DNA from: Thalassia testudinum
Lineage: Eukaryota > Streptophyta > Magnoliopsida > Alismatales > Hydrocharitaceae
NCBI GenBank assembly: GCA_037157565.1
Contig: JAZHRO010000012.1
Location: 61,681,501 to 61,745,500 of the forward strand
Direction: 5' to 3'
Length of the DNA: 64,000 bases
Numbering within the stretch: position 1 is the first letter of the stretch; every line of letters begins with the position of its first letter. The position numbers and the translations under genes are program-made. The notes beneath the pieces are model-generated. The model was not told the DNA's origin. It was given only the letters and a program-made list of their open reading frames with translations, and searched no databases. Positions 41,761-54,535 of this stretch are shown here, one piece after another.

Positions 41761-42098
41761 GTATTGATTTGGACGTAGGTTGGAAACCCGTGTACAGTGA
41801 TGGGCCTAGTGGGCCTATTGTGGGCCTGAAATGGGCCCGAGAAAATGGACAAAAATGCACACTAATAAAAATAGAACCGAGTTTAGTAGTAGTCTGCTCC
41901 CACCCTAAGGGTGTTGTATATCCTATGAAAAACTCGATTCGTCGATAAAAAAATCAATTTTTGGTAAAGTGAACTATACAAAGGGCTCTGTGTTAAAGAG
42001 ATGAGTTCGAAAAAATTCTAAGTGTTGAAGATGACTGTGTGTGCATGTGTGTGAGAGGAGAGGTTAAAAAGATACTATGTGTTGGGCATAAGCATATG

Positions 42099-42099
42099 T

Positions 42100-42146
<47 letters not shown>

Positions 42147-42149
42147 TAG
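42099..42149. repeat. compound GT/AT microsatellite
   Basis: About 12 GT units run directly into about 12 AT units. Confidence 0.93.
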
Positions 42150-42566
42150 TATATGTATATATATATGTATGTATATGTATAATAAATAAAATATTTGTAA
42201 TATATATGTATGTAGGTATAGTATGTATTTATAAATATATAAGTATAGGATAATAGGATTGCATATGTATGTTTGAGCCTTATGTTCATATATGGTTTCT
42301 AAGGCTCTATGACATATGTATCCATCACTATAGGTATACATTTATGTTAGTAAATATAGTTCTTTTGCCTTATGTTTTGTACATATTTTTACAAAGATTA
42401 TAGTGACACTTCTATATGTTACTGTAAATATAATATATGTTATTAGAGTTATTAGTATATAATAGTATATTTACCCTGGTATATATTAATAGTTATTTTT
42501 GTACCTATACTTAGGTATTCTTTAGAATAGTGTACATAACTAACATAGAGTAATCTTATTTAGTTA

Positions 42567-44251
42567 TGTTGGTGCAAGGGTACAACAATCGTTTATTTTG
42601 ATGATAAACACTTGTTATTTAACATTTACTTTTAAGTCCAACATTTCAGGACAATTGCAAATGGATATAAGTGTGGAGAGCTCGCATCTAGGGAAAATTG
42701 GAGGAGGTTGATGGAGGAAAAGGAGCTTCGCGAGGAGAGAAAGCTTGAAGAAGGAAGGAAATGAAGAATATGATAGATTTCCATTCATCTTATTCTTTAT
42801 ATTATTGTTTCTTTTGTTGCTCTTTATTTTCTTTCTTCGATGTATGTTAAAGAGCTTTAAAGTATCAATACAATAGTTCTAGGAGCATTTACACAATCCT
42901 AAGATACTTAGCTTTTCCGTAGAGAACTTAGAAAACCTAAATAGGCTTCAGATAGCCTGATCAGGTGTCTAATCTGAAAATCAGACGTCTAATCTTAGAC
43001 TTTAAGATGTCTGATCTTGGATTTTAAGACGTTTGAATGTTGAATCGGACGTCCAAACACTTAGGCTGGAGTTAGTAGCTTCTGTCTGCTTATATCAGAC
43101 GACCAGCCCTTAATCCAGACGTCTTAGCAAACGTCTGATGACTTTGCTAAACATACAATTAGTAGAACGTTGGCTTACAGAAAATGATCATTAAGAAATG
43201 ACCCTTGATCTTCCATCAGACATCCTTAGAGGACCTCAGACGTTTGATAAGTGAACATTAGATCTCGAGTAAGCCAAAATCACTTCTCTTGAGGGATCTA
43301 GTTGTTTGTGCCTTGGGAAATCCATTCATGCAGTTAATTAGGTTTCCAGACGTGTGCCAGACGTCCAACCTATCGTCTGACCCACTTTCACAAGAACTCT
43401 GTTTAGGTGTGACTCAAGTCAGGAAGGAAACCCATCTAGAATTAGACGTTTGATTTAGTTTCTAGACGTCTGATATTTTTCCCAGATGTCTGATGACCCT
43501 GTTAGAATCATTAATGATTCTGATTACGGCTTAATTTGCCTTGGTCTTGCTCCCAATGGCTACCTAAGGCTTCCAAAGCCTTCCAAAGCCTTCCTAGACC
43601 ATCTATAAATAAAGGAGTACCCTTGCCTTGCAAAGACACACTAAACAATACCATTTCCATATCATTTTGTGTCCAAAACACTTTAGAAGAGATCTTCCTC
43701 TCCAAACTGCTATCCACTCTTAAGAGCTTCGTCTTCGTTGTGCACCCGCTCTCCCCACTGTCGATTACGAGAGCGATGTAGTGCTATTATGTGGTTCACG
43801 CACTCATGTTATCAAGCCGACGCACTTCTGCTAAAGGGAAGTTTCCTAACTCCTATAGTAGCTAGGTTTTAATCTTTGTGGCTCTATAGGATTGTTGTTT
43901 TAATTGTCTTTAGGTTAGGTATTCACTTTGTGAATTTTCGTCTCTATCGTGAGACTAAATACTTCTCATGAAGAGGAGGGGTTTGAGGAATGTTACCCTT
44001 GTACATAGTAGTGTGATTGTAAGAGGTTCTGTCACCCATGTTTAAGTGACTGGGTTAGTGGATTTTGATCGACTTGGTCGATCGGAAAATCCTAACTCGA
44101 GAGGGTTAGGTGGTAGTTTTCACTCGGTTTATGTTTCCACCTAAAAATCATTTGTGCAATTATGTGATTGTCGTTTGTGTGAGATTGTTTATTTGCTTCC
44201 GCACTTTATTTTATATTCTGCAAATCTCACCCCCTCCTGTAAAAATCTACA
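42567..44251 (+). mobile_element. solo LTR, SIRE/Maximus-like Copia
   Basis: The 1685-bp segment begins TGTTGGTGCAAGGGTAC and ends AAATCTACA, and is flanked by a perfect AGTTA duplication (42562-42566 and 44252-44256). The start, with TGTTGGTGCAA and ttttgatgataaacac, is typical of SIRE-type Copia LTRs, as is the late aatctcaccccctcctg. The middle (42980-43500) carries many copies of the palindromic word agacgtctga. There is no internal region or second LTR, so it most likely arose by LTR-LTR recombination. Confidence 0.8.
42980..43500. repeat. degenerate cAGACGTCTGAt repeats inside the solo LTR
   Basis: The palindromic core AGACGTCTGA and close variants (cggacgtcc, agatgtctgat, agacgtttga) recur at least twelve times in about 500 bp. 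ACGT is a plant bZIP core, so the cluster could act as an LTR enhancer; that is inference. Confidence 0.7.
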
Positions 44252-44256
44252 AGTTA

Positions 44257-44797
44257 TTGCTTCCTTTTTAGTGTAAATATGTTTAAGGCATTGTAGTGGA
44301 TATTAATTTATTCTTTTGTACATAAGTGACTAATTCATCCATTCTTTTATTCATTAATTTATTTTTGTAAATAAAATTGATATTTTTGGAATAAAAGAAT
44401 ATTTTTTGAACATAGAGAGTAATGTATATCAATAACTGCTTCCTAGTAAACGGCGTGGAATAAACTAGTAAAAATTTTGTGAATAAATAAAATGACACGA
44501 TATCTGTTTGCATTAAGACAACTACACTACAATAACGACACTATTAAAATATTATTTTTAGCATGCAGACAGTTTTATCGATCACTATACGTACCTTGAC
44601 TCTTGAAAATGTTTAAGTTAGGATTAATTATGAAATTTTACATTATTTAATATTGGATCAAAACAATCAACAGATTAGGTGAACCATGAACAAGGTGGAC
44701 ATTGATTAGGCAAATCACTTGGGAAGGTCTATTTGGGTAGGTTAAAGTTAATTAAAATCTAATTTCACCCCTTGATCTAGCCACTTGAATGAAATCA
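44257..44797. other. AT-rich, nothing recognised
   Basis: No coding or element signal is visible. Confidence 0.4.
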
Positions 44798-45420
44798 TTT
44801 TTTTTTTTTGAAACAACTGAAATTATCATTAAGGAAAAGGTCTAGCAAGTATAGGCTCCAGAAGAAAATTTATAACTATAAACAAATCCACATAAAAAAG
44901 GCATTAAGCATAAATAAGCTTAGAGGACCTCACAAGGAGGATTGAGTAACAAATGTCCTCAACGTGACCTCACAAGTTCTACTTGAAGATGTTGCCCCAA
45001 AGAGAGCATATGACATCGAAACTCTCACATACATGTGCATCTCTAAAAAGGAGCATAGAATAGAAACGACACAAAGCTGAACACATAAGAATAAGCAATG
45101 AAAACCTAAAACAACAGATTAACAAACAAAACATGAAGCAAATGATTATAGATGTGCCAAGGCAAGGGGGAGGGTGATGGGGATGACATTCACGATCAGT
45201 GACCCCAAGTCTTTGTGAGACCACCACCATTGGAGCCACACTTAACAATAGGAGCATGGAGGCATAGTCACGAATAGGGCAAAAATGGAGGAAGCAAATG
45301 GAGCGCGAAGGTGGGGGTGATGGAGAGATGAAGATGACAGAGTAGAGGAGGGCCAATCTATGGTTGGCAAAGAGGAGTGGTCTAGAGCGAAGGAGGGAAG
45401 GCTCTCGAAGTGTGGTTGAA
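44798..45420 (-). mobile_element. probable poly(A)-tailed retroposon, minus strand
   Basis: A T-run at 44798-44809 is followed by gaaacaactgaaattatc, which on the minus strand gives ...ATAATTTCAGTTGTTTC plus a poly(A) tail, a form common at the 3' ends of plant LINEs. The body upstream (to about 45420) has a 125-codon frame without a domain I recognise. It could be a LINE 3' fragment or another retroposed sequence. Confidence 0.4.
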
Positions 45421-45754
45421 CCAAACTTGATTTAAGTATTGGATGGCATTTGGATACTGGAATAGCATCCTAATTCTGCATTTCAAGGATATTATTTCAG
45501 AAACCTTTTTAATTTTGAGTGATAATTTCATAAGAAATTTATTCTATCCCATATTTTATTATAGCCCTTACTTGATGCAAATTATATTTGCTCACTGTGT
45601 AATGTAAGGTAAAATATACTTTGTTTTATTATTATTACTTATTTCTCAAACTAAATACCTATTCAAACTAGCTATTACATTTGGAAATTCCCCTCCTAAG
45701 CATCAGTGGTATGCAATTGTATAATATTGGTGTTTCGACAACGACATACATGTT

Positions 45755-46388
45755 ATGCATTCATGCATATGGCAACAGCTAGGTTTGCCCCCTCCTGCAA
45801 GAAACCTTAGCGAGCGAGAAAGTTCTCTCCCTACCGTTTCCTTTGTTCGAAGCCCTGAATCGGCTGATCGGTATTTGGTTAGGGGTCCACCTCCCCTTTC
45901 TTTTGACGTTATGGACGTGATCATCCTCTCCCTTTTGGGTAGAACTTCATTTTTGTCTACCTCCTTCCTCATTGTGGCAACCTTACCTCATTTCTCCCTT
46001 CGTGTCAACCTTAGATGTGGATTTCACTCCTCACCCCCCGCAGCCTTTTGATGGAATCATATTAGATGTCACGTCAACATCGTCGAGATCTCGTTGACTT
46101 ATTTCAACTTTTTCGTTTTCGTGTGCGTGAATCTATAGATTGTTAGAATATTGTTTTTAGTGGTGAAGCCATCATCTTTCGGCATGGAACTACGTTTGCT
46201 GCGAATTTATTTATACGAAGATGCTTTTTTTATGTTAGTTCACCCTTTTTCATTTCTTTCTATAATTCTTGTTCCCCTCTGTATAGGGGTGTGTGCCTTC
46301 CCCACCTTGGTGTGGTTGTTTCAATCTTTCCTTCTCCCTTTCTATTCGAGGTTGTATCTTTTTGGAATCTCCATTAAAAAAAAAAAAT
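45755..46388 (+). mobile_element. probable LINE 3' end with poly(A) tail
   Basis: The A-run at 46376-46388 ends a stretch with ttcttgttcccctctgtata and ttttggaatctccatt, as seen in the 3' UTR of plant L1 elements. Frames at 45755-46051 and 46151-46408 have no recognised domain. The 5' limit is arbitrary. Confidence 0.4.
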
Positions 46389-48489
46389 TAGAATTGCATA
46401 TGGGTTAGATTCGATCTTAAGGCATAACTCGAAGTCCATAAATAGGGGCTTTTCCAATTTAGGCCCCACTTATCGTTTATCTGATCTAACCCAGCCAAGC
46501 CCATTAAGATGGGTGAGATTTGTGTCACGTTCTCTTGGATTATTACTTTCCTTCTCTACAAATCTTATTTATCTCAAAAATTAATTTTTAATGAAAGTCT
46601 AATATAATTTTCAATCATTACATCTTGATTCTTGATCAGTGGAAAATTAACATATCGCACATTGCAAAATCTATAGCTTAATGTATCTTGATTTTTGACC
46701 GTGAAAAATCAAAAGTATCGATTGGCAATCAATATGCATCATACGTTGAAAAATACATTATCTGGTGTATTTTAATTTTCAATAATATCTTATATTAAGT
46801 TTATATTATTTGATTTTATATATGTATTATTCTATACTATCGTAAAAATATATTCAATATTAATTTCTAATAGAAGAATAAAAGATGAGGAGGTCAATAA
46901 TGAAAATAAAATTTAAAATAGATGTATATGTTAAATAATATTTAAAATTAATAAAATAAAATAATTTAGAAAAAAAAGAGAGGGAGATCGAAAAATAAAA
47001 TAAAAAAAAACGTAAAGGAAGTAACAAAAGCAATCGAAAATAAAAATAAAAGTAAATATGCACAAATAATGTGTATAGTGTCACTGTCAATTTAGTAAGA
47101 AAGACTCAAATCAGTGACCTCAAAACACTATCATTCTCATGCTGCGCAAGTAATCAATTATGGTGTAAATTTATATAAATACCTTACGCTAATGATTAAT
47201 TAAATAATAACGTAACATTTCTAAAAATAAAATAAACAGCGTAAACTATAGTAACCCACTAACTGTAACTATAGATTGAAAAGTGGGATCAATCAAGCAT
47301 GTTTGCAAAATGGAAAAGAGTGATAGAAAAATAGGGTTCGAGTGATGCTTCAAATAGAGCATCTATGTATAAGGAGCTTTTAAATTAGAATGGGTTCATT
47401 GGGCTAAGTGTAATGTGATTTTTTTTATTTGATTAATCGGCCTCAGCTCCTTCGCCTTCCTTTGATTCAGAAGTTGTAAAAGCCCTAAGTGTGCCATTGC
47501 TAGGTGGGGTCTTGGCTAACCTTGCTAGCTAGACTTGTCTGCCTCCCTTCTTTGATTTGCTTCCCTACTCCGCTTATCCCTTTTACCAACATCCTTTTGT
47601 CCTTGGGACTGCTGTTGAGGCATTGTTCTTCCTCGATGGTGCTGCTCTGACCTCTAATTGGGTTCGTCGTTGTTAATGTCAATGGGAGGGTGATCCTCAT
47701 GGTTTCTGATTCGGGTGCTCTTTGACTCTGTTGGTGGATGGTCCCATAGGTTATACTATTGCTATTGCCATCACACTTTCGACTTTGGTCACAATTGCTT
47801 TTGGGTTTACCTTTTTTTTTATGTTGTTACTTGTATTATGTGTATTTGAGGATCATGAGATATCGTACCTTACACGATCAAGAAATGCCCAACTCATTTT
47901 AATAATTAACTTTTGTTGATTTTTCGTTAAAGCTGATCACCATGAGTTACCATTAGCAACGTTGTTGTGTCCTGAAATATGACAAAATGGTTGGCCATCC
48001 TATTCATATCTGTGGCACTTATTTTATTATTTTTTTAATCTTAATTTAAATATTTTGTGTTAGTTTTATTCCTCCTTTTCAAGAACATATCAGTTCACTC
48101 CTACCGAGGGTATCTGGATCTTTGACGTCACTTTACAACTTTCGCCTCTTTTTAACGAACTTCTACTTTGAAAATGTATATATATATAACTAAGATAAAT
48201 ATTATATAAAATAATATTATAATTTATCCACCGTATTTCCTTCTGCTTCTAAATTAAATAAATTATAAGTATACCCTGCAACGCATTAATTCACCTATCA
48301 ATTCCATTCTACTCATATCTATCTCGTACCGCCGCACTCGACCAAACGATCCGTAACCGTGGCTCTAAGAATTGCATGTGCATGATTTTCTTTACATCTT
48401 GGCTCGAGCTAATTCTTTGATTTGACCCTAACTCTAACCTGAAGGAACAAGATCCGATTTCTTATCATTCCCATTACTCCCATCCCGCA
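46389..48489. other. AT-rich, no gene recognised
   Basis: Includes A-rich text near 46930-47050 and a 66-codon minus-strand frame at 47500-47700 with no motif. I see nothing that I can name. Confidence 0.4.
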
Positions 48490-49080
48490 ACAGAATAAGA
48501 GAATAATAAGGTGAAAATGGTGCTTATTTGCGATTAATAGTAAAATATAAATAATTATTACGGTTATACAATGTAGGTGAATAATTTTTGAATATTATAA
48601 TATAGATATAAGTAGGTTGAAATAGATATAATAAATGTATTTTAATAATATATTATATTAAAGTGAATATATTTTAATATATATTAATATTGATATGATG
48701 TAATAATATAATTTAAAAATAACATTGATATTTTATTTTTAACTTTGAAATAATTCATAAGTTATTCCACTGCCTACCGAGACTCAAGACTTTTTCAACC
48801 AAGATTTGGTCAACTAAGGTCATGGAAGTTTGAATATTAATAATATTGCAAAGCATATAAAGAACACAAAGATATTGTTTATTTCATGAAATAAATTTTG
48901 TAACCCATGAAATTTAGGTATAAAATTTGGATAAGTTAATTTTGGTGAGGGAGGTATAAGTTAAATTATAAGATAAATAAAAACATTTAAGTAATATGCG
49001 AAGATGGCATCTCAAAAAAGTGAAGATAAAATTATCCCACCATTTGCTCTCTTAAATAAATTTATCTCAAAATTTTAAAC
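48490..49080. repeat. AT-rich MITE-like dispersed repeat, copy 2
   Basis: It parallels 35811-36500: ataatatattatattaaagtg, ttgatatgatgtaata, then ataaattttgtaa, aaattataagata and attatcccacc in the same order. Part of the second half (ataaatttg...ataagttaatt) recurs again near 49436-49600. Confidence 0.5.
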
Positions 49081-49666
49081 CTTCTCCGAAGATAGCTTTA
49101 TGTCAAGATAAAATTTACAGGCAGTGCGAAGGAGGTAAGCGGTAAAAACGAGCAGCGCAGTACGTTGTCTACGCATGAAAAGACACAAAAAAAATAAAAA
49201 TAAAAAAAGAAAGAAAGATGAAGATGTAAAGAAAGCACCAATGTGCAAGAAAGAATCACCGGCTTCGGTCTGTAGGGGACCGGTCAGACAAGAAAAAAGC
49301 AAGGGATTTGGGGCACACCACCGTCCGCTGAAAAGGCTATTGCCTTAACCTGTATCTGAAAATTTCCTCCCATAAGTCGCGTTCGTCTCCGATGCTACGC
49401 AGCAATAAATATGATTTCATGTAAAGATTTAGGCTCCATAAAATAAATTTGTGGAATAAATTAAAAAATTAAAATAAATGATAGAATAAGTAAGTTAATT
49501 TGTTTAGATATTTTGATTGGTTAAAGTTGTTTTATAGAGAAGGTAGAATAATTTTACCTCGAATTAAGTTCACTTAATCCAATATAAATAGAAGACGAGT
49601 TGATGAAAGGCTGACCACTACTAGCAAGAATGAACCCTAGGTGGTTCGGTGAGCGCGTCGTCGGCA

Positions 49667-51115
49667 ATGGTGGTTAGACGATCTGGAGATCGCGATCTTG
49701 GAGGAGAAAGGGGTGAGGTGTCCAGGCGACTGAAGGAGCTAGGGCAGTGGACAGGAGCATGGTCAAGGAACTGTAGGGAGGTTGTCTGTTTTAGATGTCG
49801 GCGCCGTGGACATATGGCGGCGGTGTGCCGACGCCCTATGCTTTGCTTGGCCTGCTAGCGCTTTGGCCACAAGCGTGACTCTTGCACGGTAGCCCATGGA
49901 GAACCTAGGGGTAGAATGCACACTGAGCCCTGGACTAAAAAGAGAGAGGTGCAGCCGCCCCTTCCACCTCCCCCGCCGACTTTTGGGGGGCACACCCTGG
50001 ATGTGGAGATACCCCTGAGTGAGGACATCAAGGTGGCGGAACTGGTTTTGCGAGGGGCCTTGATCGGGGAAGTGATGATGGGCACTCTGTCTCTAGAGAA
50101 ATCTCATCAACTGGTAAGGTCTCTCTCCCTCTCAATAGATGTTTGGAAGATTGTGGTTCTCTCCCCCTCGTGTTTTGTGCTCTTTGGATTGGGGGTGGTA
50201 GATGTCGAAAGTCTGTGCTTTCGGTCAAGTAATTTGCGTGGGTTGGCAGTGATGTGGCATTTGGTCTCCCCTTTTGATGGCTCTTTGTCTGTGCGACCAC
50301 CTCAAAGAGCTATCTCTAGATCAGGCAATCTTGAAATCAAAGGTTTACCTTTGCACCTAAGGTCTAGAGTGGTGGTGGAAGCTATGATTGCTGGGTTTGC
50401 TTCTGTGGCAAAGGATGCTGAGATTGGCCTCACTGAAGGTGATGGTAGTGTTTTGAATGTGTGGGTGGATGTCTTTAGGGCTGGGTCTGTTCCTTATAAG
50501 CTGTTCCTCCAGTGTGGGGGGAGCTCCTGGCTGCTACTCTTGAACTTTCATGTGGATAATAGGGCTGAGGAATCACACCATAACCCTCCCTCTTATGCTG
50601 AGGTGCTGCAAGCCAAAGCAGGCTCAATACTGATGGATTGTGATACACAGGAGAAGACAGTTGAGCCCAATAAGGGTATGGTCCTGGAAGATGGGATGGG
50701 TGGGTTGATGGCAGAGGAGGAGATGATTGAAACTCTGGAGGCTAAGAGGGTTGCACCTCTGCTTAAAGGTGATCTATCTGTGTTAGCGAAAGAAGGTGAG
50801 GAGATGGCATTGATGAATAAGGTTGTGGCTGAGGATTTGAAAGTAGGGGCTCCAAGAACCAATGCTCCTGTTGGTCTTGCTTTGTAGGAGCTTCCTGTGA
50901 ACTCCTTAGGTTTGCAATGTAGCCGACCTGTAGTTGAGGGTCTGTAGGTGGAATCCACGACTCCTTCCATCTCTGGTCTAGGGAGACCTCCCTACAAGCT
51001 CAGACTGAGAAGACATGGTTCTACACAAAAAGTTGATGAGTGCGCCATTGTAGCTGTGATGAAGGTTAACAAAGTCTCGGCTATGAAGAAGGGGGTTGAT
51101 CAGGTGGCCAAATGA
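49667..51115 (+). pseudogene. LINE ORF1 protein, zinc-knuckle RNA-binding
   Basis: One frame runs from the first ATG (49667) to TGA at 51113-51115, broken only by three TAG codons (49856, 50885, 50945). The N-terminal part has two CCHC knuckles, CFRCRRRGHMAAVC and CLAC-(stop)-RFGHKRDSC, then PPLPPPPPTFGG, an RRM/DUF4283-like region (EIPLSEDIKVAELVLRGALI and so on), and an acidic tail. Plant L1 ORF1 proteins coat the element RNA. Knuckles before the RRM-like part is the reverse of the commonest plant order. The stop overlaps the ORF2 start as ATGA (51112-51115). The upstream TGA at 49631 excludes an earlier in-frame start. Confidence 0.78.
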
Positions 51116-52880
51116 GGATCCTTACATGGATTGTGCGTGGGTTGCGCGATTGAAGTAGAAGGGCTTTTCTGCTTAGGTATTTGAGAGAATGGGAAATTGA
51201 TTGTGACATCCTCCAAGAAACACATATTGATAGCGAGGTTGACAGGGCGTGGGTTGAGATGAAAGATGGAGTTGCCAATGACACTGTGATGATCAACTCA
51301 ATTGGCAGATCTGGGGGTGTTGCTATCTGGTGGAAGAAGCATGTGTTGTAGTTGGAGGAGGCCTCTTTGGCTAGACACTTACTGACTTGCAGGTTCAAAA
51401 GAGACCAGGGAGGCAGTGAGTTATTTGTGATAGGTGTGTATGGTCCCTGTGACCCAAGCAGAAGACATGAGCTATGGGAGGACTGGAATTTGGCTGCGGA
51501 TTTTGTGAATGGGGCTGCTTGGCTTGTTGGAGGTGATTTCAACTGTGTGTTGATGGGAAGTGATAGGCCTAGTGGTGTGGTTGATAGTGCAACCACTGAC
51601 TTCCAATTATTGGTTCAAACTTTAGGTTTGAGTGAATTCCCCTCCTCTAGTTCTGAATTCACTTGGAGGAATGGAAGTGGTCGCATGTCCAAAATTGATA
51701 GGTTTTTTGGCAATGCTGGGCTTCTGGAACTTTTTCAGTTATCATATGTCTGTGGCCTTGAACGACCTTTCTCTGATCACACCCGCTTGGTCTGGGACAA
51801 TGGTGAAGAGGTGATCGCTGGATCTTATTTCAAATTCAAGAAGTCTTGGTTGAGGGAACCGGATTTCAAAGAGATGCTTGAAGGTTGGTGGAGGGCTCAA
51901 CAGGTTGAGGGCATTGCTACCATCAAGTTGGCTTCCAAACTGTCGGCTATGAGAGTAATGTTAAAGGAATATGGAGATGTTGTTTCTGTCATGAGGCATT
52001 AGAGACGTAGAGAAGCCTTGAGGAAGGTTCAGGAACTTGATTCTAAAGAGGCCAATGATCTATTGTCTGAGCAGGATCCCCTTACCAGAAGATGGTGGCA
52101 GGGGGTGGTGGTTGAAGAAGATCAGATGTTGGAGGTGGACTAGAGGGAACGTTCGAGACAATTGTGGCTAAAAGAGGGGGATGCAAACACCAAGTTCTTT
52201 CATATGGCTGCCAGCTCTCGGAGAAGACTCAACCTAATTTCCTCAATTGTTAAAGATGGGTAGAGAATCACCTCCATCTCTGATATCAAAGTAGAGGCTG
52301 TCAGATACTTCAAGGAATCCTCAAGATATGCTGGAAGGGGCAGTTGGAAGATGGCAGCTCGTGACCTACCCAAAATCACTGAAGATTAGGGATCCAGCCT
52401 GACTGCAGCTATATCTAAGTCTGAAACTTTGAATGCCATCAAGGATCCCAACAGTGAAGGCTCACCTGGTCCTGATGGTATTCAAGTCTTCTTTTACAAA
52501 GAGATGTGGGATGTTGTGGGCACTAAGGTGATGGAGGTGATCAGAGAGTTTGAGATTGGCAACTTTGGCTTTGAAAAAATTAATAGGTCCTTCTTATTCC
52601 TTTTGCCAAAGACACCAGGAGTAGAATCATTTCAGGAGTTCAGACCCATAGCCCTCTCAAACTCTATTTACCTGGTGATTAATAAGGTCCTGGCCAATAG
52701 GCTACGGCCTATTTTGCAAGAGCTGATCCACCCTGTTCAATCCGCTTTCCTTCCTGATAAATCTTTACAAGAGTCTTTTATCATGGCCTAGGAGATGGTT
52801 TGTGGGTGGCACAAGAGGAAGTGTAAAGCTTGTTTGTGGAAATTTGATTTTCGCAAAGCTTATGATTCCATTTGCTGGCC
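51112..52880 (+). pseudogene. LINE ORF2, endonuclease and first part of reverse transcriptase
   Basis: A single frame opens at ATG 51112 (MRILTWIVRGLRD, matching the WNVRGL start of plant ORF2 endonucleases) and stays in phase to 52880. It shows LQETHID, GGVAIWW, VIGVYGP, WLVGGDFNCVL, SEFTWRN, SKIDRFF and PFSDHTRL (endonuclease), [13 protein letters not shown] (linker), and SPGPDG, FLLPKTPGVESFQEFRPIAL, NKVLANRLRP, QSAFLPDKS and FDFRKAYDSICW (reverse transcriptase, with the first catalytic aspartate block). Stops at 51151, 51349, 52000, 52141, 52261, 52387 and 52789 each fit one transition from CGA, CAG or TGG. The frame is cut at 52880 by the LTR element. Confidence 0.88.
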
Positions 52881-54535
52881 TGTTGAAGTGACAGGTTACT
52901 ACGCTATTGTGTTTGGTTTTGAAAACCCGTCGTTGTAGTTTGAAAGCGCAGAACTCGGGTTCAACAAATAAAATTTATACCGGAATAGAAATCTCGGGTC
53001 GAACTCAAGGAGGCAGACGTTTGATTTAAAAATACGCGTTTATTTTATTTGTCACGAAGTAGAATAATTGATTAGAAACTATCCATCTATTTACAATAAA
53101 TAGAAGAGAGAGAGAATATTACAAACAAAAACTAAAAAGAGATGTAGAATAAACATTGAATTCATTATTAAAGAGATTATTTGTTACACTACAGATTACG
53201 ACTAGAAAGCGGGAAAATGATTACACTAGAAAGCAGTAAAAAGAATGGGGAGAGAGATATCCTCCTCGACAGTCGCTTGGAGGATGAGCTGGACGGGACG
53301 ACGCCTGGAAGAAGGGGAACGGAGCAGGAAGGAGGATGAAGTGAGAACGAAGTGGCACGTCGTTGTTGTCGAGGAATCCGCTTCTGAAAAGGGTGAGAAA
53401 ATTTGACTTTATCTCTTGAGAAGCATCCCAGGTGTGGGACAAGCTTCTCTTGAGCTTTGGAGAGGGAGAGAAGAGAAGGAATGGATGAAAATTTCATATG
53501 GAAGGGGTCTCCTTTTATAGTTACAAGGAGTGAGGGCAATTTGGTCATTACAAGTTGAAAATCATTAATTCAAGACCTTTAGTGACAGATAAATCCGTCA
53601 CTAAAGGCTTGAACGTGGCCGAAATGGGGCGGCGCGCGTGCCTGCTCATCTCCTCGCGCTCAACTCCTTTCCACGTTCTTTAAATCTCGACCGTTCGATT
53701 GTGAGATCAAACGACTGAGAGCACTCCTCTCCGCGCCTCCTCAGCGTGTGCATACGCATGCGATCCCACGTTACGTGCGGGCGTGCGTAGGCGCGTCATC
53801 TAGATTGAGCGCACGTGGCCGCTGGATCGCGATTGTGCGATCGATTGGGTGCGCGCCTCCGCTGCAATTGCTGTGCGGCGAAACTCGAACGCGCGCTTGC
53901 GCTTTGCGTTAGAGCACTCGATAAAAGTGTTGTGGGCGCGTTTGTGTCAAGCTCTTAAGTTAAGCGCGGGCGCGTCGCAGCCGTTGGATCTTGATCCAAC
54001 AGCGGGGAAGGGTTGATGCGGAGGCCTTCAGCTAATGCGTGCGGTCGGTCGGGCGGCTGAGATGGTGCCATGTGGTGCCATCTTGCCCGTCCATCTTCTG
54101 GATGATGTAGACGGTGCCACAGGTGTCGGATTGAGTCGATTTTCGCACCGTTAGGCTGCGATCGTCAACCCGAATCCATCCATGTGGTCGGATTTGTCGT
54201 TTGAAGTGTGGATTCACACCATCTTGGCCCTTGATCTTCTAGGATTCCTCGATCTCTATCTGATGCTACAGATGTCTGATTAGGGCAATCTTGGAGTTGT
54301 TGAACTCCAATCGTCGCCCTGATCACATCTGTATGATTGGATCTTCGATCCGAGGTCCCGATAAAAATTTGCCCTGTCCCTGAATATAAAAGGAGACAAT
54401 TAACCTCTATTTTATTCAAACTAATCTAAATGCAAGATGATGTATGCTATGCAATATTTATAGTATGTAATGCAATCCTATACTTAAGAACATGCATAAA
54501 TAGACATCTTAAGTAGTGTAAACGTGTTTACATCA
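52881..54535 (-). repeat. complete LTR (3' LTR) of the minus-strand LARD
   Basis: The 1655-bp repeat starts TGTTGAAGTG and ends GTTTACATCA on the plus strand. It contains the tcgggtcgaactcaagg block near its left end and the GC-rich cgcgcgcttgcgctttgcg region near 53890. The plant-typical ttgatccaacg text lies near 53992. Confidence 0.85.
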
